A stretch of DNA of 64,000 nt from Ramlibacter terrae (GCA_013127575.1 CP053418.1:3844001-3908000), one strand, 5' to 3'; positions 1-12,214 are shown, numbered from the stretch's first letter. The notes: generated from the letters alone by a model not told the origin. Numbers and translations: made by a program.

Positions 1-533
1 CACTTCCTCCACCGGCACTTCGTCGAAGCTGGCACGCAGCAGGTCCGGATTGGGGCTGTACTCGGTGCACTCGATGTCCAGCCGGTCGAGGCTGAGGCCG
101 TCGAGTTCGTGCACCGGCTCGCGGTCGAACAGCTCGGGCGACAGCAGCCTCACGCCGACGCTGGCGTTGCTGCCCGAGCCGCGCCAGCAGGCTTCGGCGA
201 GGTCGGTGCGCAGCCGGTCGCGCACCGCGTCGGCCGACGCGAACTGCGTGTTGCTGAAGCTGCCCGGTACAGCTTGAGCGACTTGCTCTCGATGATGTTC
301 GGCGTCTCGCAAGGCACCGTGAAGTGCGCGATGGCGAGCTGCGGCTTGCCGCGCGGGTTGAGCCAGCTCAGCTCGAAGGCCGTCCAGAGGTCGGCGCCGA
401 AGAACGGCAGCGCGCCGTGCAGGCCGAGCTCCTGCCGCTTGGGCGCCCGCGCCAGCGGGTACAGCAGGGTCGGATCGTAGTGGTCCGGAAAAGGGACGGT
501 CTTGCCGAGTTGCGATTCTTCAGGGGAATTCAT
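1..533 (-). CDS. queF: NADPH-dependent 7-cyano-7-deazaguanine reductase (3' part cut by window edge)
   Basis: QueF reduces preQ0 to preQ1 in cytosolic queuosine biosynthesis. The N-terminal half reads clearly: start Met at 533, a segment with [15 protein letters not shown], then the substrate-binding stretch [19 protein letters not shown], which is the hallmark of the long two-lobed QueF form. After this the frame slips near 268-272 where CCTGG is expected (TACCTGGGC read as TACCGGGC), and the rest continues in another frame to the window edge, so the catalytic Cys lobe is not visible intact. The ATG overlaps the stop of the upstream oxygenase gene (ATGA), so the two are probably co-transcribed. 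Confidence 0.9.
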
Positions 534-1392
534 TCGAAGCGCCGCTCCCGCAGCCATTTGGTGGCGATCCACTTTTCGCCCGCCGTCACCGGCGAGCCGC
601 CGTGCAACGAACGCGTGGCCGGGTGGGCGCGCTCGTAGCTGAAGAAGACGGCGTTGCCGCGCTTGGGCGCGACTTCGAGGTGCACGTCGGGGAAGACCGT
701 GCCGCCGCCCTTCTCGGGTTCGCCGAGGTACATGATGATCGTGGCGACGCGCTGGCCGCCGCGCTTGAGGATGGTGGGCGTGCCGGGCTCGTGCGGGTCG
801 AAGTAGTCGTAGTGCGGCTTGTACTCGGTGCCCGGCGTGTAGTGCAGCACCTGCAGCCCTTCGCCGTTCTCCTCGGGCCAGTTCACCAGCCGCGCGATGC
901 GCTGCTCGATGCGGCGCACGAGCGCGTTCTCGCCGCGCTGGAAGAACATGCCGTTGCTGGTGCGGTCGGCATTGACCTCTTCGCCACCGGTGCGCGTGGC
1001 CACGGTGAGCGAGCGCGCCAGCCGCGGCTTGGCCAGTTCGACCAGCTGCTCGCATTCCTCGTCGGAGAGCAGCCCGCCGAACACCACCACGCGCGGGTTG
1101 TACATGGCCTGCAGCACGCAGACCCGCCGGTCGCCGGCGTCCAGGTAGAGCGGCGCTTCGTCGAGGCTGGGGTCGGGCACCGGCACGGCCGCGGGCAAGC
1201 CCTGCTGCTGCGCCGGCCTTCGAGGTGGCCGCGCAGCACCGACTCCATCGCCTCCACGGCAACGTCTTCCTTCCAGCCCGAGGCCAGCATCGCCTTGAGC
1301 ACCGACTCGGCGCCGTGGCCGGCTTCGGCCTGTTCGACGATCCACTTGCGCAGCTCGGGGGTCACCTGCTGGCGGGTTTCGGTTGTGCTCAT
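530..1392 (-). CDS. 2-oxoglutarate/Fe(II)-dependent oxygenase, prolyl 4-hydroxylase type
   Basis: Predicted non-haem Fe(II) dioxygenase of the P4Hc family. The N-terminal 60 residues ([17 protein letters not shown] onward) look like a small helical domain. The C-terminal part carries the iron-binding His and Asp in [13 protein letters not shown], the distal His in [10 protein letters not shown], and a basic residue (EKWIATKW) about ten residues on that would bind 2-oxoglutarate. The frame slips near 1214-1222 (GGCCAGGCG read as GGCCGGCG), otherwise the gene is complete at about 287 residues. Start and stop overlap yaaA and queF by ATGA, giving a tight yaaA-oxygenase-queF run. The substrate cannot be told from sequence. 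Confidence 0.8.
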
Positions 1393-2165
1393 GGTTCCAT
1401 CCTGCGGCGGAAGACCAGCCGGTCGGGTTGCGAGGCGGCGGCGTCGAAGGCGTAGCCGTCCAGGTTGAAGCTTTCGAGCCGGCGGGGCGTCTCGATGCGC
1501 TTGGTGATCGCGTAGCGGGCCATCAGGCCGCGCGCCTTCTTCGCGTTGAAGCTGATGATCTTGTACACGCCGTTCTTCCAGTCCTCGAAGACGCACTCGA
1601 TCACGCGGCCCTTGAGGACCTTGAGGTCGACCGACCGGAAGTATTCCTGCGACGCCAGGTTGATCACGACCGGCGTCTTGTCGGCGGCCAGCTCGCGGTT
1701 CAACACTTCGGCGATGCGGCTGCCCCAGAACTGGTACAGGTTGCGCGCGCCGCCCACCGGCAGCTGCGTGCCCATCTCCAGCCGGTACGGCTGCATCCAG
1801 TCCATCGGGCGCAGCACGCCGTAGAGGCCGCTCAGGATGCGCAGGTGCTGCTGCGCCCAGTCGAGGTCCGACGGCGCCAGCTTGCGCGCCTGCAGGCCGT
1901 CGTAGACGTCGCCGTCGAAAGCCAGCACGGCCTGCCGGGCATTGCGTTTGGTGAACTTGGGCGACCAGGCCTCGTAGCGGGCGGCATTGAGCGCGGCGAG
2001 CGGGTCGCTGATGTCCATCAACGTGGCCAGCTGCTGCGGCGACTTGCGGCGCAGCACCTCGATCAAGCGGGCCGCATCGGCGGCGAACTCCGGCAGGGTG
2101 TGCGGCAGGTCCGCCACCGGGGTTTCGTAGTCCAGCGACTTGGCGGGCGACAGCAGGAACAGCAT
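1389..2165 (-). CDS. yaaA: peroxide stress protein YaaA
   Basis: Intact 258-residue member of the DUF328/YaaA family, known in E. coli to limit intracellular free iron during peroxide stress and to bind DNA. Diagnostic stretches are the N-terminal LLSPAKSLDYETP, the central LRILSGLYGVLRPMD and the LINLASQEYF-type motif (here VINLASQEYFRSV). The length matches the family. Its stop overlaps the start of the following oxygenase gene by four bases, so it is probably the first gene of a yaaA-oxygenase-queF unit. The cytosolic role comes from family knowledge; nothing in the window shows regulation. Confidence 0.93.
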   Translation of the reverse strand: MLFLLSPAKSLDYETPVADLPHTLPEFAADAARLIEVLRRKSPQQLATLMDISDPLAALNAARYEAWSPKFTKRNARQAVLAFDGDVYDGLQARKLAPSDLDWAQQHLRILSGLYGVLRPMDWMQPYRLEMGTQLPVGGARNLYQFWGSRIAEVLNRELAADKTPVVINLASQEYFRSVDLKVLKGRVIECVFEDWKNGVYKIISFNAKKARGLMARYAITKRIETPRRLESFNLDGYAFDAAASQPDRLVFRRRMEP

Positions 2166-2175
2166 AAGCCGGGGA

Positions 2176-2454
2176 TTATCCCCGCCAGCCGCGGGCCAGC
2201 ACCCAATGGAAAATGCCTATCGCGGCCACCATCGCCGCATACGTGGCCATCTTGCCGTCGCGGCCGAAGTACCACAGGCCCGCGGCGAGCACGGCGGCGC
2301 CGACCGGGAAATCGAGCGCGACGCTCGCCCACCAGCCCGGCCCCGAGCCGCCCTTGGGCAGCAGCACGCGGGCCGCGCCGGCCACCAGCACGGCGACGGC
2401 GAAAGCGGGGGCGAGGAAGCCCAGCAGGTGGGCGAGCAGGTCGATGGCGTTCAA
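2176..2454 (-). CDS. small polytopic membrane protein of unknown function
   Basis: About 92 residues if translation begins at the TTG at 2454 (reading LNAIDLLAHLLGFLAP); no ATG is available before the hydrophobic region. Three to four hydrophobic helices can be seen: LLGFLAPAFAVAVLVAGAARVLL, VALDFPVGAAVLAAGLWYF and MATYAAMVAAIGIFHWVLA. It ends 10 bases before yaaA on the same strand and is divergent from hemA. I do not recognise a characterised family. The start is uncertain because the frame stays open upstream toward hemA. Confidence 0.55.
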   Translation of the reverse strand: MNAIDLLAHLLGFLAPAFAVAVLVAGAARVLLPKGGSGPGWWASVALDFPVGAAVLAAGLWYFGRDGKMATYAAMVAAIGIFHWVLARGWRG

Positions 2455-2502
2455 ATCCGGGGGCAATTGATCCGGGACAGGCGCCCGGGGTGCCGCAAAT
2501 TT

Positions 2503-2508
2503 TATAAT
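2503..2508 (+). promoter_or_regulatory. -10 box of the hemA promoter
   Basis: A perfect TATAAT lies 8 bases before the hemA ATG, in a locally AT-rich stretch within GC-rich DNA. Transcription starting from it would give an almost leaderless hemA mRNA. No convincing -35 hexamer is seen at the expected distance, so this is a candidate only. Confidence 0.4.
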
Positions 2509-2515
2509 CCCCGCC

Positions 2516-3789
2516 ATGGCAGTCTGGGCATTGGGCATCAACCACACGACCGCGCCGCTCGACATGCGCGGCCGGTTCGCCTTTGCCGTGGACCAGATCG
2601 GCCCCACGCTGCAGTCGCTGCGTGAGAATTTCACGGTGCATCGGGGCCGTCGGCCCGAGGCCGCGATCCTCTCCACCTGCAACCGCACCGAGATCTACTG
2701 CGCCGGTTCGCAGCACGAACTGGAGCCGACCATCGAGTGGCTCGCGCACTCGGGCGGCGTCGCGCCGGGCCTGCTGCGCAGCCACTCGTACCTGCTGCAG
2801 GACGGCGGCCAGGCCGCGCGCCATGCCTTCCGCGTCGCCAGCGGACTCGATTCGATGGTGCTGGGCGAAGCGCAGATCCTGGGCCAGCTGAAAGACGCCG
2901 TCCGCGCCGCCGAGGAAGCCGGCGCGCTCGGCACGACGCTCAACCAGCTGTTCCAGCGCTCGTTCGCCGTCGCCAAGGAAGTCCGCACTTCGACCGAAGT
3001 CGGCGCGCATTCGATCAGCATGGCGGCGGCCGCCGTGCGCCTGGCCGGCCAGCTGTTCAGAGGATCTGGGGCAGGTGCGCGTGCTGTTCGTCGGCGCCGG
3101 CGAGATGATCGAACTGGCCGCGACGCACTTCGCGGCGAAGAACCCCAAGTCCATCGCGGTCGCCAACCGCACCCCGGAGCGCGGCGAGAAGCTGGCCACA
3201 CGCTTCGGCGGCGAGGTGCTGCGGCTGGCCGACTGGCCGAGCGGCTGCACGAATTCGACATCGTGGTGAGCTCCACCGCGAGCCAGCTGCCGATCATCGG
3301 GCTGGGCGCGGTCGAACGCGCGCTCAAGGCGCGCAAGCACCGCCCGATGTTCATGGTCGACTGGCCGTGCCGCGCGACATCGAGCCCGAAGTCAAGGAGC
3401 TCGAAGACGTCTACCTGTACACGGTGGACGACCTGGCGCACGTCGTGCAGACCGGCCACGCCAACCGTCAGGCGGCGGTGGCACAGGCCGAAGCGATCAT
3501 CGACGCCGGCGTCCAGAGCTTCCTGCACTGGATCGACGAGCGCGGCGCCGTGCCGCTGATCCAGCAACTGAACGCCCGGGCGGACCAATGGCGCGCCGCC
3601 GAAATCGCGCGCGCCCGCAAGCTGCTGGCCAAGGGCGAAGACGTCGACGCGGTGCTGGAAGCCCTCTCGCGCGGCCTGACCCAGAAGATGCTGCACGGCC
3701 CGATGGCCGAACTGCACGCCGGCGACGCCGAGGCGCGGCAACGCGCCAGCCAGGCGATCGAGCACTTCTTCTTGCGCAAAGAGCGTTAG
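2516..3789 (+). CDS. hemA: glutamyl-tRNA reductase
   Basis: First enzyme of the C5 haem pathway; it reduces glutamyl-tRNA to glutamate-1-semialdehyde. The N-terminal catalytic domain shows [18 protein letters not shown] and the catalytic Cys motif [13 protein letters not shown], followed by [15 protein letters not shown]. The NADPH domain has VLFVGAGEM and [13 protein letters not shown]. The C-terminal dimerisation helix ends in EHFFLRKER. The frame slips three times, near 3060 (CCAGGAGG), 3237 and 3367 (both GACCTGGCC read as GACTGGCC). Restoring these gives about 424 residues, the usual size. It is followed by prfA-prmC-grxD, the common betaproteobacterial order. Confidence 0.93.
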
Positions 3790-3794
3790 CTGAC

Positions 3795-3867
3795 CTGTCA
3801 TGCCGGGCTCGACCCGGCATCCATCTCCCTGCCCCGCATCGATTGCGGGTCAAGCCCGCAATGACAG
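3795..3867 (+). repeat. REP-like paired hairpin repeat
   Basis: The hemA-prfA gap holds two hairpins bracketed by CTGTCAT (3795-3801) and ATGACAG (3861-3867). The first has TGCCGGG/CCCGGCA arms (3801-3819). The second has ATTGCGGG/CCCGCAAT arms (3842-3862) with a TCAAG loop. A related unit sits after the AAA ATPase gene at about 7316. The structure is typical of dispersed extragenic palindromic elements. Confidence 0.7.
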
Positions 3868-3877
3868 AGCTTCGCCC

Positions 3878-4974
3878 ATGAAACCCTTCCTCCGCCAGCA
3901 ACTCGAGCGTTTCCCCGTGCGCCTGCAGGAGCTCGACTTCTTCCTGCAGCAACCGGACGTGGTCAACGACATGGCGCGTTACCGGGAGCTGAACCGCGAG
4001 CACACCGAGGTGAGCGAGGTCGCCGGTGTCTACCAGCGCTTCCTGCAGCGCGAACGCGACCTGGCGCAGGCGCGCGAGATGATGGAGGACCCGGAGATGG
4101 CGGAGATGGCGCGCGAGGAGATCGCCGCCGCCGAAGCCGAACTGCCGGGGCTCGAAGCCGAACTGCAAGGCCTGCTGCTGCCGCGCGATCCGGACGACGT
4201 GCGCAATGCGTTCCTCGAAATCCGCGCGGGCACCGGCGGCGACGAGTCGGCGCTGTTCGCCGGCGACCTGCTGCGCATGTACACGCGCTACGCCGAGCAG
4301 CAAGGCTGGCGCACCGAGATCGTCAGCGAAAGCGAAGGCGAAGTCGGCGGCTACAAGGAAGTGGTCATCCGCGTCGTCGGTGACGGCGCGTACGGCAAGC
4401 TCAAGTTCGAGTCCGGCGGGCACCGCGTACAGCGCGTGCCGGCGACCGAGAGCGAGGGCCGCATCCACACCAGCGCGTGCACGGTCGCCGCGCTGCCCGA
4501 GCCCGACGAGGCGACGGCCGTGCAGATCAACCCGGCCGACCTGCGCATCGACACCTACCGCGCGTCGGGCGCCGGCGGCCAGCACGTGAACAAGACCGAT
4601 TCGGCCGTGCGCATCACGCACCTCCCGACCGGGATCGTGGCCGAGTGCGGGACGACCGCTCGCAGCACCGCAACAAGGCCAAGGCCATGCAGGTGCTGGC
4701 GGCGCGCATCCAGGAGAAGGAGCGCTCGGAGCGCGCCGCCAAGGAAGCGGCCACGCGCAAGGGCCTGATCGGCAGCGGCGACCGTTCCGACCGCATCCGC
4801 ACCTACAACTTTCCGCAGGGCCGGATGACCGACCACCGCATCAACCTCACGCTGTACAAGCTGCTGGCCGTGATGGAGGGCGACCTCGACGAGGTGGTGC
4901 AGGCCCTGCTGCTGGCGCGCAAGGCGGAGCAGCTCGAGGAGCTGGAAGTCGGCATGGGCGCGGCGCGCGGATGA
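3878..4974 (+). CDS. prfA: peptide chain release factor 1
   Basis: RF1 ends translation at UAA and UAG. The GGQ peptidyl-tRNA hydrolysis motif is present in [16 protein letters not shown], after the family stretch [20 protein letters not shown]. The tail has [18 protein letters not shown]. The frame slips once near 4646-4649, in the segment expected to read [16 protein letters not shown] (CCAGG region read with a base missing). The corrected length is about 365 residues, as expected. The stop overlaps the prmC start by ATGA, coupling RF1 to the enzyme that methylates its GGQ glutamine. Confidence 0.95.
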
Positions 4975-5795
4975 CGCTGCGGCAAGCCCTGCAGCAGGCG
5001 GCGGCGCTGGGCTGGACCGCCTCGATGCGCAATTGCTGCTGCTGCACGTGCTGGGCCGCGCCGCCGGCGATCGCGCCTGGCTGATCGCGCACGACGACGA
5101 CGCGCTCGAGCCGGAGCGCCAGCACGCCTTCGCCGCCCTGTGCGATCGCCGGGCGGACGGCGAACCGCTGGCGTACCTGGTGGGCGAAAAGGAATTCTTC
5201 GGCCTGCCCTTGCGCGTCGACCCCCGGGTGCTGGTTCCGCGCCCCGACACCGAAACGCTGGTCGCGTGGGCGCTGGAATCGCTGGAAGGCCGCGCGGCGC
5301 CGCGGGTGATCGACCGGGCACCGGCAGCGGCGCCATCGCGCTGGCCCTCCGGCATGCGCGGCCGGACGCGCACGTCGAGGCGGTGGACCAGAGTCCCGGC
5401 GCGCTGGAAGTGGCTGCGGCGAATGCGCAGGCGCTCGGCCTGCCCTTGCACCTGCGGCAGGCGAGCTGGCTGGAAGGCGCCCAAGGCCCGTACGACCTGA
5501 TCGCCAGCAATCCGCCCTATGTCGCCGCCGGCGATCCCCACCTGCCCGCCCTTCGCCACGAACCCGCATCGGCCTTGGTGGCCGGCGCCGATGGCTGGAC
5601 GACCTGCGCGCCATCGTGCAGGCGGCCCCGGCGCTGCTCGCCCCCGGCGGCTGGCTGCTGCTGGAACACGGCTGGGACCAGGCGGAGGCCGTCCGCGACC
5701 TGCTCACCGCCGCCGGCCTGCACGGCGCCGTCTCCCGCCGCGACCTCGCGGGCATCGAACGCTGCTCCGGCGCCCGCCGCCTTGAACTGGGATAA
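4971..5795 (+). CDS. prmC: release factor glutamine methyltransferase
   Basis: PrmC N5-methylates the GGQ glutamine of RF1 and RF2 using SAM. The catalytic NPPY motif is seen in [14 protein letters not shown], and a SAM-binding glycine loop ([15 protein letters not shown] after frame repair) precedes it. There are three slips, near 5015, 5324 and 5594, all at expected CCTGG sites (GGCCTGGAC, GACCTGGGC, GGCCTGGAC). The repaired protein is about 275 residues and ends in RRLELG. It overlaps the end of prfA by four bases, and grxD follows after 46 bases. Confidence 0.92.
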
Positions 5796-5841
5796 TCGGC
5801 CGCAATGTGGAAGCAGGGCCTGCCTGCCTAGGAGATTTCAG

Positions 5842-6170
5842 ATGAGCGACGCACAGCAACGTATCGACGACCTCGTGAAGAACAGCGAAGTGCTGCTGTT
5901 CATGAAGGGCAACGCCAGCTTTCCCATGTGCGGCTTCTCGGGCCGCGCCATCCAGATCCTGAAGGCCTGCGGCGTCGACCCGAAGCAGCTCCGGACGGTG
6001 AACGTGCTCGAGGACGACGGCATCCGCCGGGCATCAAGGAATACAGCAACTGGCCGACCATCCCGCAGCTGTACGTCAAGGGCGAGTTCATCGGCGGCTC
6101 CGACATCATGATGGAGATGTACCAGAGCGGCGAACTGCAACAGGTGCTGGGCAGCCCGACCCAGGCCTGA
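5842..6170 (+). CDS. grxD: monothiol glutaredoxin, Grx4/GrxD type
   Basis: Monothiol glutaredoxin that binds and transfers [2Fe-2S] clusters with glutathione. The single active-site Cys is in the signature CGFS ([14 protein letters not shown]). The glutathione-binding [16 protein letters not shown] and [15 protein letters not shown] follow. The frame slips near 6030 (CGCCAGGGC read as CGCCGGGC). Corrected length is about 109 residues, normal for GrxD. An AGGAG ribosome-binding site lies 7 bases before the ATG. Confidence 0.95.
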
Positions 6171-6316
6171 TAGCACTCCGGGGGCGCGGCTGCCAATCGC
6201 CGTGCTCCCGCCACGACTGTGGATTCCTGCTGACAGGCGCGTGCGCCGCACGGCTGACTTGTTGCCCTCCGACACGGCCTATGCTGGAATCAAACACAGT
6301 CGTGAAGGAGTGGTCG

Positions 6317-7313
6317 ATGGATTCTTCCCGTAGCCTGGTTCCGCAGTCCCCCAGCCTCAAGCTGCCGATCGCCAACCTGCGCAGCGTGTTCCGCACGCAC
6401 GACGTCGAGCGCAAGCTCTCCAAGCTCCCCGCCCGCGAACACGAGATGCTGCGCGCCACCTACGAGCGCATGCTCGAGCGCGGGCCCGAGCGCTTCCGAG
6501 GTCAAGCCGAGCGGCGTGCCGGAAATGGCGGACCTGTACGAACTGCTGCCCAACTTCACCGACGTGCTCGACGACGTCAAGCGGCACGTCGCGCTGTCGC
6601 AGGACAGCGGCGACGGACTGGAAGTCACACCCATGCTGCTGCTCGGCCCTCCCGGCATCGGCAAGACGCACTTCGCGCGGCAACTGGCCGACCTGCTGGG
6701 CACCGGCATGTGCCTCGTCCCCATGAGTTCGATGACAGCCGGCTGGCTGTTGTCGGGCGCTTCCTCGCAGTGGAAGGGCGCCAAGCCCGGCAAGGTGTTC
6801 GAGGCGCTGGTCGATGGGCAGTACGCGAACCCGGTGCTGGTGGTCGACGAAATCGACAAGGCGAGCGCCGATGCGCAGTACGACCCGCTCGGTTCGCTCT
6901 ACAGCCTGCTGGAGCACGACACGTCGCAGACCTTCATGGACGAATTCGCCGAGGTGCCGATCGACGCCAGCCAGGTGATCTGGATCATGACGGCCAACGA
7001 CGAGCGCTGCATCCCCGAGCCGATCCTGAACCGCATGAACGTGTTCCAGATCGAGGCACCGACGCTGGAGCAGGCGCGCGCGATCGCCCGCAACCTCTAT
7101 CTCTCGATCCGCAAGGACCACGGCTGGGGCGCGCGCTTCGACGACGAGCCCGCCGACGACCTGCTCGACTGCTGGCCGACGGCGCCGCGCGAAATGCGGC
7201 GCGCGCTGATGACGGGCTTCGGCAACGCGCGCCTGGCGCAGCGCGGGACGATCCACGCGGACGACCTGCCGAAGTGCGGGGAGCGCAAGGGGAAGCTGGG
7301 CTTCCTGCAATAG
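6317..7313 (+). CDS. AAA-family ATPase
   Basis: About 332 residues. The Walker A motif is GPPGIGKTHFA (about residue 112) and Walker B is VLVVDEIDKAS, followed by a sensor-1-like MTANDERCIPEPILNRM and an arginine-finger-like NRMNVF. An N-terminal helical region of about 70 residues precedes the ATPase core. The layout resembles the stand-alone Lon-like AAA ATPases found in Burkholderiales, but no protease domain follows. One slip near 6498 at CCAGG (a G inserted). A GAAGGAG ribosome-binding site precedes the ATG. Substrate and partner are unknown. Confidence 0.75.
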
Positions 7314-7315
7314 CC

Positions 7316-7393
7316 CTGTCATTGCGGACTGGATCCGCAATCCATTCGGCCTTCGCACAAGCGCTGCGTGGGTCCCCCGGATCAAGTCCGGGG
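7316..7393 (+). repeat. REP-like paired hairpin repeat, second copy
   Basis: CTGTC is followed by a hairpin with ATTGCGGA/TCCGCAAT arms (7321-7341) and a second with CCCCGGA/TCCGGGG arms (7375-7393) around a TCAAG loop. Flank, loop and arm design match the element at 3795-3867. It lies between the convergent AAA ATPase and lytic transglycosylase genes. Confidence 0.65.
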
Positions 7394-7428
7394 CAGGCTC
7401 GTCGAGCCCGGGACGACCGCCTACGCGG

Positions 7429-8104
7429 TCAGGACGGTTGCGGCTTGTCCGCCGGCCGCGTCGGATCCGACGACGGAGCCGGCGGCAACGGCACGTCTTC
7501 GAAGGCCCAGTTCTTCGCCGCACCGAACACCGCGTTCGGGTACTGCGGCTTGCCGCGGCTGCCGTTGTAGCGGCCCAGCGCCATGTACAGGTCGCCGCGT
7601 TCGCGGTCGATGTAGTGGCGCAGGATCACGCAGCCGAAGCGCAGGTTGGTCTGCATGTGGAACAGCACGCCCGGGTCGCCGTCGCCGATGACGCGCGTCC
7701 AGAACGGCATCACCTGCATGTAGCCGCGCGCGCCCACCGAGCTCACCGCGAACTTCCGGAACGCGCTCTCGACTGGATCAGCCCGAGCACGAGCGTCGTG
7801 TCGAGGCCGGCCCGCTTGGTTTCGTACCAGACCGTCTGCAGGAATTCCTTGCGCTCGGTCCAGTCGGGTTGGCGTCGCAGCAGGCGGCCGCTCATGGCGC
7901 CCAGCCAGCGCAGGTATTTCAGCCGCGCGTCGGTGTCGACGAAATGCGGGATCGGCGGGGCGCTGTTGTGGATGGCCGAACTGAGCGCCGTGCGGACCGA
8001 ATCGGCCAGCGGCTCCTCGAGCTGGCCACCCGCATGCGCCCGGCCGCCCAGCAGCATCCACCCGAGGCCCGCCACGGCGGGCTGCAGGAACTGCCGGCGG
8101 CTGG

Positions 8105-8108
<4 letters not shown>
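7429..8108 (-). CDS. lytic transglycosylase domain protein (SLT family)
   Basis: Predicted periplasmic murein lytic transglycosylase of about 226 residues. It begins with an Arg-rich twin-arginine-like leader ([21 protein letters not shown]...AHA). The catalytic Glu is in LGLIQVESAF (after frame repair), followed by the SLT motif [13 protein letters not shown]. The frame slips near 7774 (ATCCAGGTC read as ATCCAGTC). The GTG start at 8108 overlaps the proS stop (GTGA), suggesting translational coupling. The C-terminal tail is Pro-rich. Confidence 0.85.
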
Positions 8109-9849
<1,741 letters not shown>

Positions 9850-9942
9850 GGGACAGGAAAACTCGGGTGGGAAGCTGAGCCCTTCCAGCGCGCGAAGGCG
9901 CCGTGCATAATGAACTCAGTTCAAAGATTTTGGGGTCTGATT

Positions 9943-10583
9943 ATGCTTGACCGGGACGGCTTCCGCCCTAACGTCGGCATCATCCTGCTCAACCAGCGGA
10001 ACCAGGTGTTCTGGGGCAAGCGGATCCGGACGCACAGCTGGCAATTTCCGCAAGGCGGCATCGACCGCGGCGAGAGCCCCGAGCAGGCGATGTTCCGCGA
10101 ATTGCACGAAGAGGTCGGGCTGCTGCCGGAGCACGTGCGCATCGTGGCGCGAACGCGCGACTGGCTGCGCTACGAAGTGCCCGAGCGCTACATCCGCCGC
10201 GACGCGCGCGGCCACTACAAGGGCCAGAAGCAGATCTGGTTCCTGCTGCAGTTGACCGGGCAGGACTGGAACCTGAACCTGCGCGCCACCAACCACCCCG
10301 AGTTCGACGCCTGGCGCTGGAACGACTACTGGGTGCCGCTCGACGTGGTGGTGGAGTTCAAGCGCGGCGTGTACGAGATGGCGCTGCGCGAGCTCGCCCG
10401 CTACCTGCCGCGCAACGACCACCGCAACCGCTACCTGCGCAGCGGCATGCGCACGCGCGACTCGGAGCACGGCGCTCCCGACGGCGCGGTGTCGCAGATG
10501 CCCGGACCCATCATGGAGCTGCCCCCGGCGCCACCTTCGAACCCAACCCGCACCAGCGGCCGGTTCGCAACGACCAGAGATAG
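9943..10583 (+). CDS. rppH: RNA pyrophosphohydrolase
   Basis: Nudix hydrolase that removes pyrophosphate from the 5' end of mRNAs and so starts RNase E decay. It begins [17 protein letters not shown], and the Nudix box runs from [11 protein letters not shown] through RELHEEVGL with all Glu ligands present. The C-terminal tail is low complexity; the frame slips near 10520 (CCCCCTGGCGCC read one base short), after which it ends ...RPVRNDQR. About 213 residues. It is divergent from proS, a common betaproteobacterial arrangement. Confidence 0.93.
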
Positions 10584-10585
10584 AC

Positions 10586-11083
10586 ATGCACCGCAGGTTC
10601 ATCGCGCTGGTGCTGGCCGGCGCGGCCGGCATCGCATCGGCCCAACTCGTCCCCGTCGATCCCGACTGGAAGGAACAGCAGGTGCCACCGCCGCCGGCGT
10701 TGCGCACCAGCGGCCTCATCGAACTCGAGATGCGCGGCAGCACGCTGCGCTTCGGCGTGGACCCGGCCTCGATCGCCATCGGCGCCGACGGCATCGTGCG
10801 CTACGTGGTGGTGGCCACCAGCACCACCGGGACGGTGAACGCGATGTACGAAGGCGTGCGCTGCGCGTCGGGCGAAGTGAAGGTCTACGCCCGGCACAAC
10901 CCCGACAGCGGCTGGGTCGAGGGCAAGGGCGACTGGCAGCCGCTGCACCTCACCGCCAACTCGCGCCACAGCCTGCAGATCGCGCGCAACGGCGCGTGCA
11001 TCGGGCACGGCCCGAACCGGTCGGCGGAATACATCGTGCGTGACCTGAAGACCGGGCCGGACCGGAAGTTCCTGAGCCCCTAG
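10586..11083 (+). CDS. CNP1-like secreted protein
   Basis: Intact 165-residue protein with a signal peptide ([20 protein letters not shown]) and a single compact domain resembling the CNP1-like family of betaproteobacteria, whose function is not established. It has paired Cys residues ([17 protein letters not shown]) that could form a disulphide in the periplasm. It starts 2 bases after the rppH stop, so it is very likely co-transcribed, and is convergent with proB four bases beyond its own stop. Confidence 0.7.
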   Translation: MHRRFIALVLAGAAGIASAQLVPVDPDWKEQQVPPPPALRTSGLIELEMRGSTLRFGVDPASIAIGADGIVRYVVVATSTTGTVNAMYEGVRCASGEVKVYARHNPDSGWVEGKGDWQPLHLTANSRHSLQIARNGACIGHGPNRSAEYIVRDLKTGPDRKFLSP

Positions 11084-11087
11084 TCTC

Positions 11088-12214
11088 TCAGCGCGTGACC
11101 ACCAGGTTCGTCCGGTGGATCATCTCCGGCTCCGCCATGTAGCCCAGGAGCTTCTCGATCTCGCTGGAAGGCTTGCGGCACAGCATCCGCGCTTCGGCCG
11201 CCGCGTAGTTGGCGAGGCCGCGCGCGATCTCCACGCCGGCGGGGTCGCGCACCGCGATCACCTCGCCGCGCGAGAAGTCGCCTTCGACGCCCGTCATGCC
11301 GATCGGCAGCAGGCTCTTGCCTTCCTCGCGCAGCTTGATGGTGGCGCCCTCGTCCACCGACACCGCGCCGCGCAGTTGCAGGTGGTCGGCCATCCAGCGC
11401 TTGCGTGCCTGGCTTTTCTGCGTCGGCGCCACCAGCAGCGTGCCGATGATCTCGCCCTGCACCAGCCGCAGCAGGCAATCGGGCTCGCGGCCCCAGGCGA
11501 TCACGGTCGATGCGCCGGAACCCGCGGCCCGCTTGGCGGCCAGCACCTTGGTGATCATGCCGCCGCGGCCGATGCTGGAGCCGGCGCCGCCCGCCATCGC
11601 CTCCAGCGCCGCGTCGCCCGCGCGGCCTTCTGGATGAAGCGCGCGTCGGGGTCCTTGCGCGGGTCGGCGCTGTACAGGCCCTTCTGGTCGGTCAGGATCA
11701 CCAGCAGGTCGGCTTCGACCAGGTTGGCGACCAGCGCGCCCAGCGTGTCGTTGTCGCCGAACTTGATCTCGTCGTTGACGACGGTGTCGTTCTCGTTGAT
11801 GACGGGCACCACGCGCAACGCGAGCAGCGTCAGCAGCGTCGAGCGCGCATTGAGGTAGCGCTCGCGGTCGGCCGGTCGGCGTGCGTCAGCAGCACCTGCG
11901 CCGAACCCATGCCGTTCTCGCGCAGCTTGGTTTCGTACATCTGGGCCAGCCCATCTGCCCCACCGCCGCCGCCGCCTGCAGCTCGTTGAGCTCGTGCGGC
12001 CGCGTGGTCCAGCCAGGCGCTTCATGCCCTCGGCGATGGCGCCGCTCGACACCATGATCACCTCGCGCCCTTCGCGGGCCAGCGTGGCGAGCTGCCGGCT
12101 CCATTCGCCGATGGCGCCTTCGTCGAGCCCGCGCCCGTCGTTCGTGACCAGGCTGGAGCCGACCTTGACGACGATGCGGCGCGCCTCGCGCAGCGTGAGC
12201 GAGCCCGTCCTCAT
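11088..12214 (-). CDS. proB: glutamate 5-kinase with C-terminal PUA domain
   Basis: First step of proline synthesis: ATP-dependent phosphorylation of glutamate. The kinase domain shows [24 protein letters not shown] and [12 protein letters not shown]. The PUA domain covers the last 90 residues ([10 protein letters not shown] onward). Slips near 11628, 11872, 11952 and 12010, the last three clearly at CCTGG. Corrected length is about 375 residues. It overlaps obgE by ATGA, giving the standard rplU-rpmA-obgE-proB order. Confidence 0.95.

Noticed and set aside
602..1468. Long plus-strand open frames opposite the oxygenase and many other genes
   Set aside because: They are antisense shadows typical of GC-rich codon use and show no conserved motifs or ribosome-binding sites.
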